Source: Ga0077530 sp046293075
GTDB taxonomy: Bacteria > Pseudomonadota > Alphaproteobacteria > Rhizobiales > Hyphomicrobiaceae
DNA length: 64,000 nt
Assembly (NCBI GenBank): GCA_046293075.1
Contig: JBKBPL010000012.1
Coordinates: 38,085 to 102,084, forward strand
Reading direction: 5' to 3'
The first letter of the stretch is position 1, and each line of letters begins with the position of its first letter. Below are positions 46,339-54,697 of this stretch, in pieces. The position numbers were made by a program, and so were the translations under genes. The notes below the pieces were generated by a model. That model had not been told where the DNA came from and searched no databases. It saw only the letters and a list, made by a program, of their open reading frames with translations.

Positions 46339-48261
46339 GTGAGCCGCTACGCCGAGGTCTACGCCAACTGGAAACGCTGTCCGGAAAACTTCTGGGGCAG
46401 AGCCGCGGCCGAGATCGACTGGGTCAAGCCGGCCGAGAAGGTGTTCGACCCGCACCTCGGCGAGTACGGCCGCTGGTTCGTCGGCGCGGAATGCAACACG
46501 GCCTACAACTGCCTCGACCGTCACGTCGCGGCCGGGCGCGGCGCGCAGAAAGCGCTGATCTACGATAGCCCAGTCACCAAGACGGTGCGGGCCTACACCT
46601 ATGCAGAGCTGACCGATGAAGTCGCGACGCTCGCCGCCGTGCTCCAGGATCTCGGCGTCGAGAAGGGCGATCGCGTCATCATCTATATGCCGATGGTGCC
46701 CGAGGCGGCGATTGCCATGCTCGCCTGCGCCCGCTTCGGCGCCATCCATTCCGTCGTCTTCGGCGGCTTCGCGGCCAACGAGCTTGCGACGCGCTTCGAC
46801 GACTGCCAGCCGGTGGCCGTGCTGACCGCGAGCTGTGGCATCGAGACGGCACGCATCATTCCCTACAAGCCGCTTCTCGACAAGGCCATCGAGATCGCCA
46901 AGCACAAACCCAAGAATTGTGTCGTCCTGCAGCGCCCCATGGAGCAGGCAGCCCTGGTCGCCGGCCGCGACCACGACTGGGCGACGCTCGTCGCCGCTGC
47001 AAAGCAGCGCGGACGCAAGGCCGCGTGCGAGACCGTTGCCGCGACCGATCCGCTCTACATCCTCTACACGTCGGGGACGACCGGGGCGCCGAAGGGTGTG
47101 GTGCGCGACAACGGCGGCCACATGGTCGCGCTCAAATGGACGATGAAGAACCACTATGGCGTCGACCCGGGCGAGGTCTTCTGGGCCGCCTCCGATGTCG
47201 GCTGGGTCGTCGGCCACAGCTATATCGTCTATGCGCCGCTGCTTCATGGTGCGACCACCATTCTCTATGAAGGCAAGCCCGTGGGGACGCCTGACGCCGG
47301 CGCCTTCTGGCGTGTCATCTCCGAGCACAAGGTCGCGGCGATGTTCACCGCACCGACGGCCTTCCGTGCCATCAAGCGGGACGACCCGAACGGTGAGTTC
47401 ATCAAGAAATACGACCTGAGCGACTTCCGAACGCTGTTCCTCGCCGGCGAGCGCGCCGATCCCGAGACCATCAAATGGGCCGAGCAGCATCTGAAAGTGC
47501 CGGTGCTTGATCATTGGTGGCAGACCGAGACCGGCTGGCCCATCGCGGGAAATCCCGTCGGGCTCGGCACGCTCCCGGTCAAGTATGGATCGCCGACCGT
47601 GCCCATGCCCGGCTATGACCTGCAGGTGCTCGACGCGGAGGGCAATGAGGTGCGGCGCGGCGAGACCGGCACGCTGGCGATCCGCTTGCCGCTGCCGCCG
47701 AGCTGTCTGCCGACGCTCTGGAACAACGATGCCCGCTTCCGCGCGAGCTACCTCTCGGAGTTCAAGGGCTACTACACGACGTCGGACGCCGGCTACGTGG
47801 ACCAGGACGGCTACGTGTTCGTCATGGCGCGGACCGACGATGTGATCAACGTTGCCGGTCACCGCCTTTCCACCGGGCAGATGGAGGAGGTCGTCGCCAA
47901 GCACAAGGATGTCGGCGAGTGTGCCGTGATCGGCGTTGCCGATCCGCTCAAGGGACAGGTCCCCATGGGGTTCATCGTGCTCAATGCCGGCGTGAATCGC
48001 GACACGAAGGAGATCGAAGCCGAGGTCATCAAGCTCGTGCGTGACGAGATCGGCCCGGTGGCCGCATTCAAGCAGGTGATGACGGTGCAGCGTCTGCCGA
48101 AGACGCGCTCGGGCAAGATCCTGCGCGGCACCATGCGGGCGATCGCTGATGGGGAGGCGTGGAAGATGCCGGCAACCATCGACGATCCCGCAATCCTCGA
48201 CGAGATCACCGGCGTCATGAACGCGCGCGGCATGATCAGCAAGGAGCGCTCCGGCGCATAG
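46339..48261 (+). CDS. prpE: Propionyl-CoA synthetase
   Basis: 640 residues starting at a GTG after GGGAGGG. It belongs to the acyl-CoA synthetase (ANL) family: P-loop YTSGTTGAPKGV, WWQTETGWP adenine region, hinge SDAGYVDQDGYVFVMARTDD and the C-terminal acetylation-type Lys in TRSGKILRG. The overall pattern (YAEVYANWKRCPENFW start and DVGWVVGHSYIVYAPLLHG) fits PrpE rather than acetyl-CoA synthetase. It activates propionate to propionyl-CoA, which would enter the methylmalonyl-CoA route served by MeaB. It seems monocistronic. Confidence 0.9.
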   Translation: MSRYAEVYANWKRCPENFWGRAAAEIDWVKPAEKVFDPHLGEYGRWFVGAECNTAYNCLDRHVAAGRGAQKALIYDSPVTKTVRAYTYAELTDEVATLAAVLQDLGVEKGDRVIIYMPMVPEAAIAMLACARFGAIHSVVFGGFAANELATRFDDCQPVAVLTASCGIETARIIPYKPLLDKAIEIAKHKPKNCVVLQRPMEQAALVAGRDHDWATLVAAAKQRGRKAACETVAATDPLYILYTSGTTGAPKGVVRDNGGHMVALKWTMKNHYGVDPGEVFWAASDVGWVVGHSYIVYAPLLHGATTILYEGKPVGTPDAGAFWRVISEHKVAAMFTAPTAFRAIKRDDPNGEFIKKYDLSDFRTLFLAGERADPETIKWAEQHLKVPVLDHWWQTETGWPIAGNPVGLGTLPVKYGSPTVPMPGYDLQVLDAEGNEVRRGETGTLAIRLPLPPSCLPTLWNNDARFRASYLSEFKGYYTTSDAGYVDQDGYVFVMARTDDVINVAGHRLSTGQMEEVVAKHKDVGECAVIGVADPLKGQVPMGFIVLNAGVNRDTKEIEAEVIKLVRDEIGPVAAFKQVMTVQRLPKTRSGKILRGTMRAIADGEAWKMPATIDDPAILDEITGVMNARGMISKERSGA

Positions 48262-48344
48262 ATCCCCGACGTCGGCGCAAACCGGCCGTCTTCAGACCCG
48301 TGGGCGCATCCTGCCGCGGGCGCACATCACTTTCAGCCATTCGG

Positions 48345-48405
48345 CAATATTCCGACGTCCGTTTGCGCAAGTCTGTTTACGATTCCGACGATATTCCGGA
48401 CGTGC
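48345..48405. repeat. Repeated ATATTCCG(G)ACG elements upstream of a hypothetical gene
   Basis: CAATATTCCGACGTCCG (48345-48361) recurs as CGATATTCCGGACGTGC (48389-48405), 44 bases apart, about four helical turns. A partial copy GATTCCGACG (48381-48390) abuts the second. They lie 65-125 bases upstream of the ATG at 48470, where operators would be expected. I know no regulator for this sequence. Confidence 0.5.
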
Positions 48406-48469
48406 CCCATCGGTAGGATTATGGCGATGGCGGGGTCGGCGCACCGTCCGAAGAAGGGATTGCTCGACT

Positions 48470-48832
48470 ATGGGGATGAGCGGACCAAGGGCAATCGTGG
48501 CCTGCTGGGAGCAGCTTCATGAGGCTGTGCTCGAACTCGCCACGCGGTGCGCAACGCCGCGCCAGCGCCTGCTCGCCATTGCCGAGCGGCAGATCCTGGC
48601 CGTGGCCGAACTTGTCGGTGAGCTGCGTGACCCTGAGCTCAGGGCCTGGATCATGCGTGTCGTGCGGCGGCTGCAGGGTACGCACGCCGCGCCGACGCGG
48701 TCCGCGGTCTTCGCCACCATCAACGCCATGTCGGACGAGGAGGTGGATGCCATCCTGCTGGAGATCGTCGCGATCTATGACGAGGTCACGCGCGTCGAGC
48801 TGATTGAGCGGATGCGCACGGCCGCAGCTTGA
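48470..48832 (+). CDS. Hypothetical helical protein
   Basis: 120 residues. No family is recognised. The predicted structure is mainly helical and soluble: a Cys-containing N-terminal segment, then LLAIAERQILAVAELVGEL, and a C-terminal pair of helices ending in EEVDAILLEIVAIYDEVTRVE. A second ATG 6 bases in is equally possible. It sits between prpE and the GntR gene (convergent with GntR), with repeated sequences upstream that may be operators. Confidence 0.55.
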   Translation: MGMSGPRAIVACWEQLHEAVLELATRCATPRQRLLAIAERQILAVAELVGELRDPELRAWIMRVVRRLQGTHAAPTRSAVFATINAMSDEEVDAILLEIVAIYDEVTRVELIERMRTAAA

Positions 48833-48889
48833 TCCTCTCGCCGCGATGTGCCGGCAGGAGGCCTTGCCGCTTGCTGCAGGACCAGCGCC

Positions 48890-49576
48890 CTACGCCGCCC
48901 GCTTGTGCGCGGCCTTGGTGAAGGCTGCGACATAGTCCATGAGTGCATCTGAGGCCGCCGCCGCAGCCTCCGGATTGCCGGCGGCGATGGCGCGGGCCTG
49001 TGCCGCATGGAGGCGCGCGCACAGCGGCAGGTCGGCGGCGTCCCGGTGGTGCTGATACCAGAAGCGCCGCGACAGGCCGGCCAGGAGCTGCATGGTGCGG
49101 ACGGCGAAGGTGTTGTGTGCGGCGTCCAGCATCAGAAGGTTCAGCTCCCGGTCGAGCCGCAGAAACTCCAGGGCATCGTTCGCGCGGCCGGCACGGTCGA
49201 GCCCGTCGGCGATGGCGCTGAAAGCGGCGCGTTGCTCGCCGGTTGCACGCGCCGCCGCGCTGCGGCTGATCAGCCGCTCGAGTTCCCGGCGCACCTCGAT
49301 GACGAGGAGCTGCTCGTTGGCATCGATTGGCGTCACCTGCACGCCGCGGCGGGGCAGGATGGTGACCAGACCTTCGCGGGCGAGCCGCTGCAGCGCCTCG
49401 CGGATCGGCGTGCGGCCGAGGCCGACGGTTTCAGCGAGCGCCTGCTCGGATAGGAACTCGCCCGGCGCCAGCAGAAGTGTGGCAATCATCTCCTCGAGCC
49501 GCGTATACGCGAGGTCGGTCAGTGTGGTTGCCTTGATGGTGGGATCGGTCGTCAAATTCCGGATATTCTGGGACAC
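48890..49576 (-). CDS. GntR family transcriptional regulator (FadR/FCD subfamily)
   Basis: 228 residues from a GTG with GAGG upstream. The N-terminal winged helix-turn-helix reads EQALAETVGLGRTPIREALQRLAREGLVTILPRRG. The C-terminal all-helical FCD ligand-binding domain follows, with the usual Asp/Arg/His positions and an ending rich in Ala. Such regulators sense a small organic acid and repress nearby catabolic genes, but the nearest genes (hypothetical protein, prpE, rpsB) do not point clearly to a target. Confidence 0.9.
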   Translation of the reverse strand: MSQNIRNLTTDPTIKATTLTDLAYTRLEEMIATLLLAPGEFLSEQALAETVGLGRTPIREALQRLAREGLVTILPRRGVQVTPIDANEQLLVIEVRRELERLISRSAAARATGEQRAAFSAIADGLDRAGRANDALEFLRLDRELNLLMLDAAHNTFAVRTMQLLAGLSRRFWYQHHRDAADLPLCARLHAAQARAIAAGNPEAAAAASDALMDYVAAFTKAAHKRAA

Positions 49577-49633
49577 GGTCAGGCCTCGGGCGGCGTTTGC
49601 GCTTCTCTATGCTAAAGACCGGTTCGGAGTCAC

Positions 49634-49654
49634 GCGGGAAAAATGCCCGCTTTT
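49634..49654 (+). terminator. Terminator-like hairpin before the rpsB promoter
   Basis: GCGGG (49634-49638) and CCCGC pair around AAAAATG and are followed by TTTT. This is a short intrinsic terminator on the plus strand. No plus-strand gene lies directly upstream, so it may end an unannotated transcript or insulate rpsB. Confidence 0.5.
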
Positions 49655-49692
49655 CGGTCAGCGCTGGACTGCCCGGCGGGCGGTGCCGGGCC

Positions 49693-49721
49693 TTGCCAAG
49701 AGCCGTTGCAGCCGCTAAACA
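49693..49721 (+). promoter_or_regulatory. rpsB: Probable rpsB promoter
   Basis: TTGCCA (49693-49698) and TAAACA (49716-49721) are spaced by 17 bases. A start near 49728 gives a leader of about 143 bases before the rpsB ATG, which would contain the hairpin at 49763. Confidence 0.5.
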
Positions 49722-49762
49722 GCCCCCATCTCACACGCACACCTACTGCGCCGCGCCCGACC

Positions 49763-49798
49763 GAAAGCCCGGGCCGACGCTCCGGTGGGCTTTTTGCT
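49763..49798 (+). terminator. Terminator-like hairpin inside the rpsB leader (possible attenuator)
   Basis: GAAAGCCCGGGCCGACGCTC and CGGTGGGCTTTTTGC form a stem (AAGCCC with GGGCTT) followed by a run of five T. It lies between the proposed promoter at 49693 and the rpsB start at 49871, about 73 bases before the ATG. If formed it should stop transcription early; if prevented (for example by S2 binding or an alternative fold) rpsB is expressed. Confidence 0.55.
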
Positions 49799-49870
49799 TG
49801 TCCGTCGCGGCACAAGCAGGGCCTTCTTGGGTGGGCGGCGGATCAACCGGAAAACAGGAAACCACGACGC

Positions 49871-50866
49871 ATGGCCCTGCCTGCATTCAATATGCGTCAG
49901 CTTCTCGAAGCTGGCGTGCACTTCGGCCACCAGAGCCACCGCTGGAACCCGAAAATGGCGCCCTACATTTTCGGCGTCCGCAATAACATCCACATCATCG
50001 ACCTCGCCCAGACCGTGCCCCTGCTCCACCAGGCGCTGGTCGCGGTGAGCGACGTCGTCGCCAAGGGCGGCCGCGTGCTCTTCGTCGGCACCAAGCGGCA
50101 GGCCAGCGAGGCCGTCGCCGATGCGGCCAAGCGCTCGGCGCAGTATTACATTAACCACCGCTGGCTCGGCGGCACGTTGACCAACTGGAAGACGATCTCG
50201 CAGTCGATCCGGCGCCTGCGCCAGCTCGACGATATGCTCTCGGGCGATACCCACGGCCGCACCAAGAAGGAGCTGCTCAACCTCACGCGCGAGCGCGACA
50301 AGCTCAACCAGGGCCTCGGCGGCATCCGCGACATGGGCGGCCTTCCGGACCTGCTGTTCGTGATCGACACGAACAAGGAGGATATCGCGATCAAGGAAGC
50401 GCAGAAGCTCAAGATCCCGATCGTTGCGGTGGTCGATACCAATTGCGATCCCGATGGCATCGACTTCCCGATTCCAGGGAACGACGATGCCGGCCGCGCG
50501 ATCACGCTCTACTGCGACCTCATCGCGCGCGCCGCGATCGATGGTCTCAGCCGGAGCCAGGCTGCGGCAGGGATCGATGTCGGGGCGGCTGAGGCGCCGC
50601 CGGAAGAGGAACTGCCGGACGTGCCGGCCTTCGTCGGTATTGACGCCCCGCGCGGCGAGGCGGACGACCTCAAGCGCATCAGCGGGATCAGCCCGAAGTT
50701 GGAGCAGAGTCTCAACGACCTCGGAGTTTATCATTTCTGGCAGATCTCGGACCTCGACGAGAGCGGCGTCGCTGCACTTGACGCCGCGCTGAAGCTCAAT
50801 GGACGGGTCACCCGTGACAACTGGGTCGCGCAGGCCAAGAAGTTCGTTGACGAGGCGGCGGCCTGA
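49871..50866 (+). CDS. rpsB: 30S ribosomal protein S2 with C-terminal H3TH extension
   Basis: 331 residues against about 240 in E. coli. Residues 1-230 are canonical S2 (GVHFGHQSHRWNPKM, INHRWLGGTLTNW, DTNKEDIAIKEAQKLKIPIVAVVDTNCDP). An acidic linker (about 235-262) leads to one H3TH domain (264-326) with DDLKRISGI, YHFWQISDL and GRVTRDNWVAQA. It has the same pattern as the three domains of the membrane protein at 21876. Long S2 proteins are known in Rhizobiales. AGGAAA precedes the ATG. It is followed 137 bases later by tsf. Confidence 0.95.
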   Translation: MALPAFNMRQLLEAGVHFGHQSHRWNPKMAPYIFGVRNNIHIIDLAQTVPLLHQALVAVSDVVAKGGRVLFVGTKRQASEAVADAAKRSAQYYINHRWLGGTLTNWKTISQSIRRLRQLDDMLSGDTHGRTKKELLNLTRERDKLNQGLGGIRDMGGLPDLLFVIDTNKEDIAIKEAQKLKIPIVAVVDTNCDPDGIDFPIPGNDDAGRAITLYCDLIARAAIDGLSRSQAAAGIDVGAAEAPPEEELPDVPAFVGIDAPRGEADDLKRISGISPKLEQSLNDLGVYHFWQISDLDESGVAALDAALKLNGRVTRDNWVAQAKKFVDEAAA

Positions 50867-51003
50867 CGACGAGCCCATCGCCGCCGCGTGATGGGCCGAC
50901 TATAGTGGCAACACGAGGCACGCCGCTGTTCGAGCGGCGTGCGCATTCCATTCCGCAGCAGCGGGCATTGGTCCGCGCTGCCCGAACCAAGGCAGGACAG
51001 CCA

Positions 51004-51954
51004 ATGGCAAACGTGACCGCCAGCATGGTCAAGGAACTGCGCGACAAGACCGGCGCAGGGATGATGGACTGCAAGACGGCGCTGACCGAGACCGGCGGCG
51101 ACATCGAGCAGGCGATCGACTGGCTGCGCAAGAAGGGCCTTTCCAAGGCGGCCAAGAAGGCGGACCGCGTGGCCGCGGACGGTCTCATCGGCATCGCCCT
51201 TGAGGGGACGACCGGCGCCCTGGTCGAGGTGAACTCCGAAACGGATTTCGTCGCCCGCAACGAGACGTTCCAGACCATGGTGCGCCAGATCGCGGCGCTC
51301 GCCGTCAAGGCCGGTGGCGATCTCGCAAAGCTGCTGGCCATGCCATATCCCGGCAAGGGCCACTCCGTCGACGACCACGTCAAGGAGATGATCGCCACGA
51401 TCGGCGAGAACATGAGCGTACGCCGCACGGCGTCGCTCTCGGCGCCCGATGGCGCGGTCGCCAGCTATATTCACAACCGCGTGGCGGACAATGTCGGCCG
51501 CATCGGCGTCCTCGTTGCACTGAGCTCAAGTGGGGACAAGAGCAAGCTTGCTGAGATCGGCCGGCAGATTGCACTGCATGTCGCAGCCGCAAGCCCGCAG
51601 GCGGCCACGATCGAGCAGCTCGACAAGGCCCTCATCGAGCGCGAGCGCGGGGTCTACCTCGAGCAGGCCATGGCCAGCGGCAAGCCCAAGGAGATCGTCG
51701 AGAAGATGGTCGAGGGCCGGCTGCGCAAGGAGTTTTTCGGTCAGGTCGTGCTGACGGAGCAGATCTTCATGGGCCCTGGCGGCGACGGCAAGATCACCGT
51801 CGCGCAGTACCTCAAGGGGGAGGAGAAGACAGTCGGCGGTCCTATCAAGGTCGAAGGTTTCGTTCGATACGCGCTCGGCGAGGGGATCGAGCGCAAGACG
51901 ACCGACTTCGCTGCCGAGGTCGCCGCAGCGGCCGGCCTCTCGAAGCGCAACTGA
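51004..51954 (+). CDS. tsf: Elongation factor Ts
   Basis: 316 residues. The N-terminal UBA-like part and the signature VKELRDKTGAGMMDCKTALTE are complete. The core domain has EVNSETDFVARNETFQ and the C-terminal part has LTEQIFMGPGGD. It exchanges GDP for GTP on EF-Tu. It is the second gene of the rpsB-tsf unit, and a strong terminator follows 20 bases after its stop. The pyrH-frr genes that usually come next in bacteria are absent here. Confidence 0.96.
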   Translation: MANVTASMVKELRDKTGAGMMDCKTALTETGGDIEQAIDWLRKKGLSKAAKKADRVAADGLIGIALEGTTGALVEVNSETDFVARNETFQTMVRQIAALAVKAGGDLAKLLAMPYPGKGHSVDDHVKEMIATIGENMSVRRTASLSAPDGAVASYIHNRVADNVGRIGVLVALSSSGDKSKLAEIGRQIALHVAAASPQAATIEQLDKALIERERGVYLEQAMASGKPKEIVEKMVEGRLRKEFFGQVVLTEQIFMGPGGDGKITVAQYLKGEEKTVGGPIKVEGFVRYALGEGIERKTTDFAAEVAAAAGLSKRN

Positions 51955-51973
51955 GCAAGGCGCACCCATAGAG

Positions 51974-52010
51974 CAAACGGCCCGGGCGCAAGTTCGGGCC
52001 GTTTTGCTTT
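51974..52010 (+). terminator. Intrinsic terminator of the rpsB-tsf operon
   Basis: AAACGGCCCG and CGGGCCGTTTT pair over 9-10 bases with a GGCGCAAGTT loop, followed by TTTTGCTTT. It lies 20 bases after the tsf stop. It is the clearest intrinsic terminator in the window. Confidence 0.9.
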
Positions 52011-52239
52011 GCGCTTGCGCGCCCGCGGGCATTTCCGGCTAGTGTGGTAATTGCGAAGTTCGCCACCGCTTTGCGGCAGGTGTCGGAGGCGGACCTCGGA
52101 ATCTGCACCGCACGAGAGTCACGGGCTTGCTCGCGTCCTTCCGATCGCGACGTTCGTTCGAGAACCTGCTGCAGATAGTGGCGAACTTCGCGACCGGGAC
52201 ACGAGAGTGCGCACTGAGCACGGACAAGGAGATGTCACC

Positions 52240-52992
52240 ATGGGCACCGCTCCCTTCGGCCCCGGCAACTACCGCTACATCCCGGCCGTCTTCCAGTATT
52301 CGGGCGGCGTTGCTGCCGAGCCGGGCTATCGCCTCGAGCGGGTCATGTTCAAGAACCCGATACCGCTCAAGGACGGCTTCGCCCGCATCGGCGAGATCAT
52401 CCGCGGCGCCGGCCGCCCCCTCTCATCGTTCGCCGCCTGCGAGCTGCGCTCGCCCGAGCCTTTCTCCGAGGACGGCTTCCGCGCCTTCAACGAGATCTAT
52501 GTTGGCACGCTCGCCGAGTGGGGCATCTTCGATCCGGCCACGCGCACGAACCCCGTCGCACGATCGAATGTCTGCCCGGAGATCGAGAAACCGGCCGGCC
52601 CTTCGTTCCACGCGTTCGTCTTCACGGTTCCCGATGCCGGTGCAGCGCCGTCTTTCCACGTCGCGGGCAGCGGCGAGGCGCCCGAAGGCAAGGCTAACTA
52701 CCGTGATCACATCACGCGCCGCGGCGACGTTTCGCCGGCCGGCTTGGCCGAGAAGGCGCGCTTCGTCCTCGGCGAGATGGAGCGGCGCATGGGCGTGCTC
52801 GGCTTCACCTGGGCGCAGTCGACAGCCGCCCAGCTCTACACGGTTCACGATCCGCATCCTTTCCTCGCGACCGAAATCGTGCGCCGCGGTGCTGCGCGAT
52901 GCGGCCTCACGTGGCACTTCGCGCGCCCGCCGGTCGTCGAGCTCGAGTTCGAGATGGATTGCCGCGGCATCGCCGTGGAGCGCGTCGTCTAG
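52240..52992 (+). CDS. CnbZ-like protein of the RidA superfamily (2-amino-5-chloromuconate deaminase family)
   Basis: 250 residues from an ATG with AAGGAG 8 bases before it. The sequence FGPGNYRYIPAVFQYSGGVAAEPGY at the start, RSNVCPEIEKPAGPSFHAFVFTVP in the middle and YTVHDPHPFLATEIVRRGAA near the end fit the pattern I associate with CnbZ, a double-RidA-like deaminase described for chloronitrobenzene breakdown in Comamonas. The presence of the catabolic pathway is not shown here, so a more general enamine deaminase role is likely. It follows the tsf terminator as a separate gene. Confidence 0.7.
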   Translation: MGTAPFGPGNYRYIPAVFQYSGGVAAEPGYRLERVMFKNPIPLKDGFARIGEIIRGAGRPLSSFAACELRSPEPFSEDGFRAFNEIYVGTLAEWGIFDPATRTNPVARSNVCPEIEKPAGPSFHAFVFTVPDAGAAPSFHVAGSGEAPEGKANYRDHITRRGDVSPAGLAEKARFVLGEMERRMGVLGFTWAQSTAAQLYTVHDPHPFLATEIVRRGAARCGLTWHFARPPVVELEFEMDCRGIAVERVV

Positions 52993-53050
52993 GGCATCGC
53001 TCTGACAAGCGGGAGCGTCCTCGCCGGGCTGCTTCGCCTGCTAAACCATC

Positions 53051-53728
53051 TTATGTGCCGGCGGGTGGTGTCGGCGTGGCAACCGGCGCTTCGGGCTGCG
53101 GCTGCGGCCGTCTGCGCCCGAAAATGCCGGGCAGGATCGCTGACGCGAGACGGTGGGCGCCGTCGCAGACTTCGTCGATGCGGGTGAGCGCGCTCTCGCC
53201 GCGCCGCAGGCGCCGGTCGAGGGCGGCCATCGTGCGCGCTAGGCCCGGGTCCTCGTCGTCGAGCCATGTGCGGAAGACGCTGGCGTAGACCGTCGCGAGG
53301 CCGATCGCGCGGGCGACCCCGGCGGGTCCGTCCGTGTTGACGCCGGCGGCGGCGAGCATCCAGTGCTGTGCATTCATGATGGCGCGGAGCTGCCCAATAT
53401 CGGCAAAGCCGCTGCCGGCGATGGATTTGAGCGCGGCGCGATAGGGGCCGAGGACATCAAAGCGGCTCATGATCACCTCGAAGAGCGCGTCGCGCGTGCT
53501 CTGGTCGGGCGTACGGCGCGGCGCCCGGCGCAGCATCTCATCATCGACGAGGCCGCTGAATGCAACGAGCATCTCGGCCTTGCTGTCGAACGAAGTTTTG
53601 AGGTCCACGAGGGAGATGTCGGCCTTCTCGGCGATGTCCGCGAGCGAAATCTCGCGCCATGGCCGCTCGGCGGCGAGGGCAAGGGCTGCGGCGACGATGC
53701 GGCCCTTCGGCGTGGTCGTGTCGATCAT
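53051..53728 (-). CDS. TetR family transcriptional regulator
   Basis: 225 residues from the ATG giving MIDTTTPKGRIVAAAL, chosen because GAGGTG precedes it; an earlier ATG lacks a site. The N-terminal TetR-type helix-turn-helix reads AAALALAAERPWREISLADIAEKADISLVDLKTSFDSKAEML, somewhat divergent from the consensus. The C-terminal region is helical with a Pro-rich tail (RRRPQPQPEAPVATPTPPAG). The target and ligand are unknown. It lies downstream of proC on the same strand, 77 bases away. Confidence 0.8.
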   Translation of the reverse strand: MIDTTTPKGRIVAAALALAAERPWREISLADIAEKADISLVDLKTSFDSKAEMLVAFSGLVDDEMLRRAPRRTPDQSTRDALFEVIMSRFDVLGPYRAALKSIAGSGFADIGQLRAIMNAQHWMLAAAGVNTDGPAGVARAIGLATVYASVFRTWLDDEDPGLARTMAALDRRLRRGESALTRIDEVCDGAHRLASAILPGIFGRRRPQPQPEAPVATPTPPAGT

Positions 53729-53805
53729 CAGGCACCTCGCTCGAGAGAGAGAGACTTCTGTAAGAGACATAGGCACTTGGCGGCGGGACACAAGGCCGGC
53801 GGGGG

Positions 53806-54627
53806 CTATTGGGCCAGCTCGCGTGAGCGCCTGGTCGCCGCGGCCACTGCGGCGGTCATGAGCGCCTCGAGACCGTCCTTCGCCATCAGCACCTGCAGGG
53901 CGGCGTAGGTCGTGCCGTTGGGCGAGGTGACATTCTGGCGGAGTGTCGCGGCATCGAGGGGGGACTGGTGGAGCAGCTCACCCGCGCCCGAGACGGTCGC
54001 CCGTGCGAGCTGCATGGCGAGGTCCGCCTTGAGCCCGGCGGCGACACCCGCCGCCGCAAGCGCCTCGACAAGATAGAAGACATAGGCCGGACCCGACCCG
54101 GAAACGGCTGTCACCGGGTCGATCAGGGCTTCGTCATCCACCCAGGCGACCTCGCCGACGGCGGAGAGGAGCTCGGTCACGGTTCGCCTGTGGCGGTCCG
54201 TGACGTGCGCATTGGCCGCGGCGACGGTGATGCCGCGGCCAACCGCCGCGGGCGTATTGGGGATCGAGCGGACGACGGCCGCGCCCGCCGGGAGATGCTT
54301 CTCGAAGCTCGCGATCGTACGCCCGGCGGCAATGGACAGCACGACCGTCCCGGGCCCGACCAGCCGGGCGAGCGGCGGGAACACCTCATCCATCACCTGC
54401 GGCTTTACGGCCATGAGCAGCACCGACGGCGGCGCCGGGAGACTATCGACAGCATGGACGGTGCGAATGCCGTGCTTGGTCAGCAGCTCGGCGGTGGCCG
54501 GTGGCGGGCCAGGGTCCTGCACGATGATCTGCATCGGAGAGAGCCCGCGCTTGAGCCAGCCGGCGAGCATCGCGCCGCCCATGTTGCCGGCACCTGCAAG
54601 GACGAGGGGGCCATCGAGGCTTATCAT
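53806..54627 (-). CDS. proC: Pyrroline-5-carboxylate reductase
   Basis: 273 residues from ATG 54627. The NAD(P)-binding loop GAGNMGGAMLAGW and the C-terminal signature DPVTAVSGSGPAYVFYLVEAL plus TVSGAGELLHQSPLDAATLRQNVTSPNGTTYAAL identify ProC. It makes the last step of proline synthesis in the cytoplasm. The gene stands between TetR and the methyltransferase on the same strand, with short gaps. Confidence 0.96.
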   Translation of the reverse strand: MISLDGPLVLAGAGNMGGAMLAGWLKRGLSPMQIIVQDPGPPPATAELLTKHGIRTVHAVDSLPAPPSVLLMAVKPQVMDEVFPPLARLVGPGTVVLSIAAGRTIASFEKHLPAGAAVVRSIPNTPAAVGRGITVAAANAHVTDRHRRTVTELLSAVGEVAWVDDEALIDPVTAVSGSGPAYVFYLVEALAAAGVAAGLKADLAMQLARATVSGAGELLHQSPLDAATLRQNVTSPNGTTYAALQVLMAKDGLEALMTAAVAAATRRSRELAQ

Positions 54628-54697
54628 GCGGAGCTGTCCTGCGTTTAATTCGGTGTCGCGATCATAGACGACGCGGCCGGCAAGGCGAGCACATTGC

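Noticed and set aside
50901..50906. TATAGT as a -10 element of a separate tsf promoter
   Set aside because: No convincing -35 element lies 17 bases upstream (TCGCCG). It may still be a weak promoter, but I could not support it.
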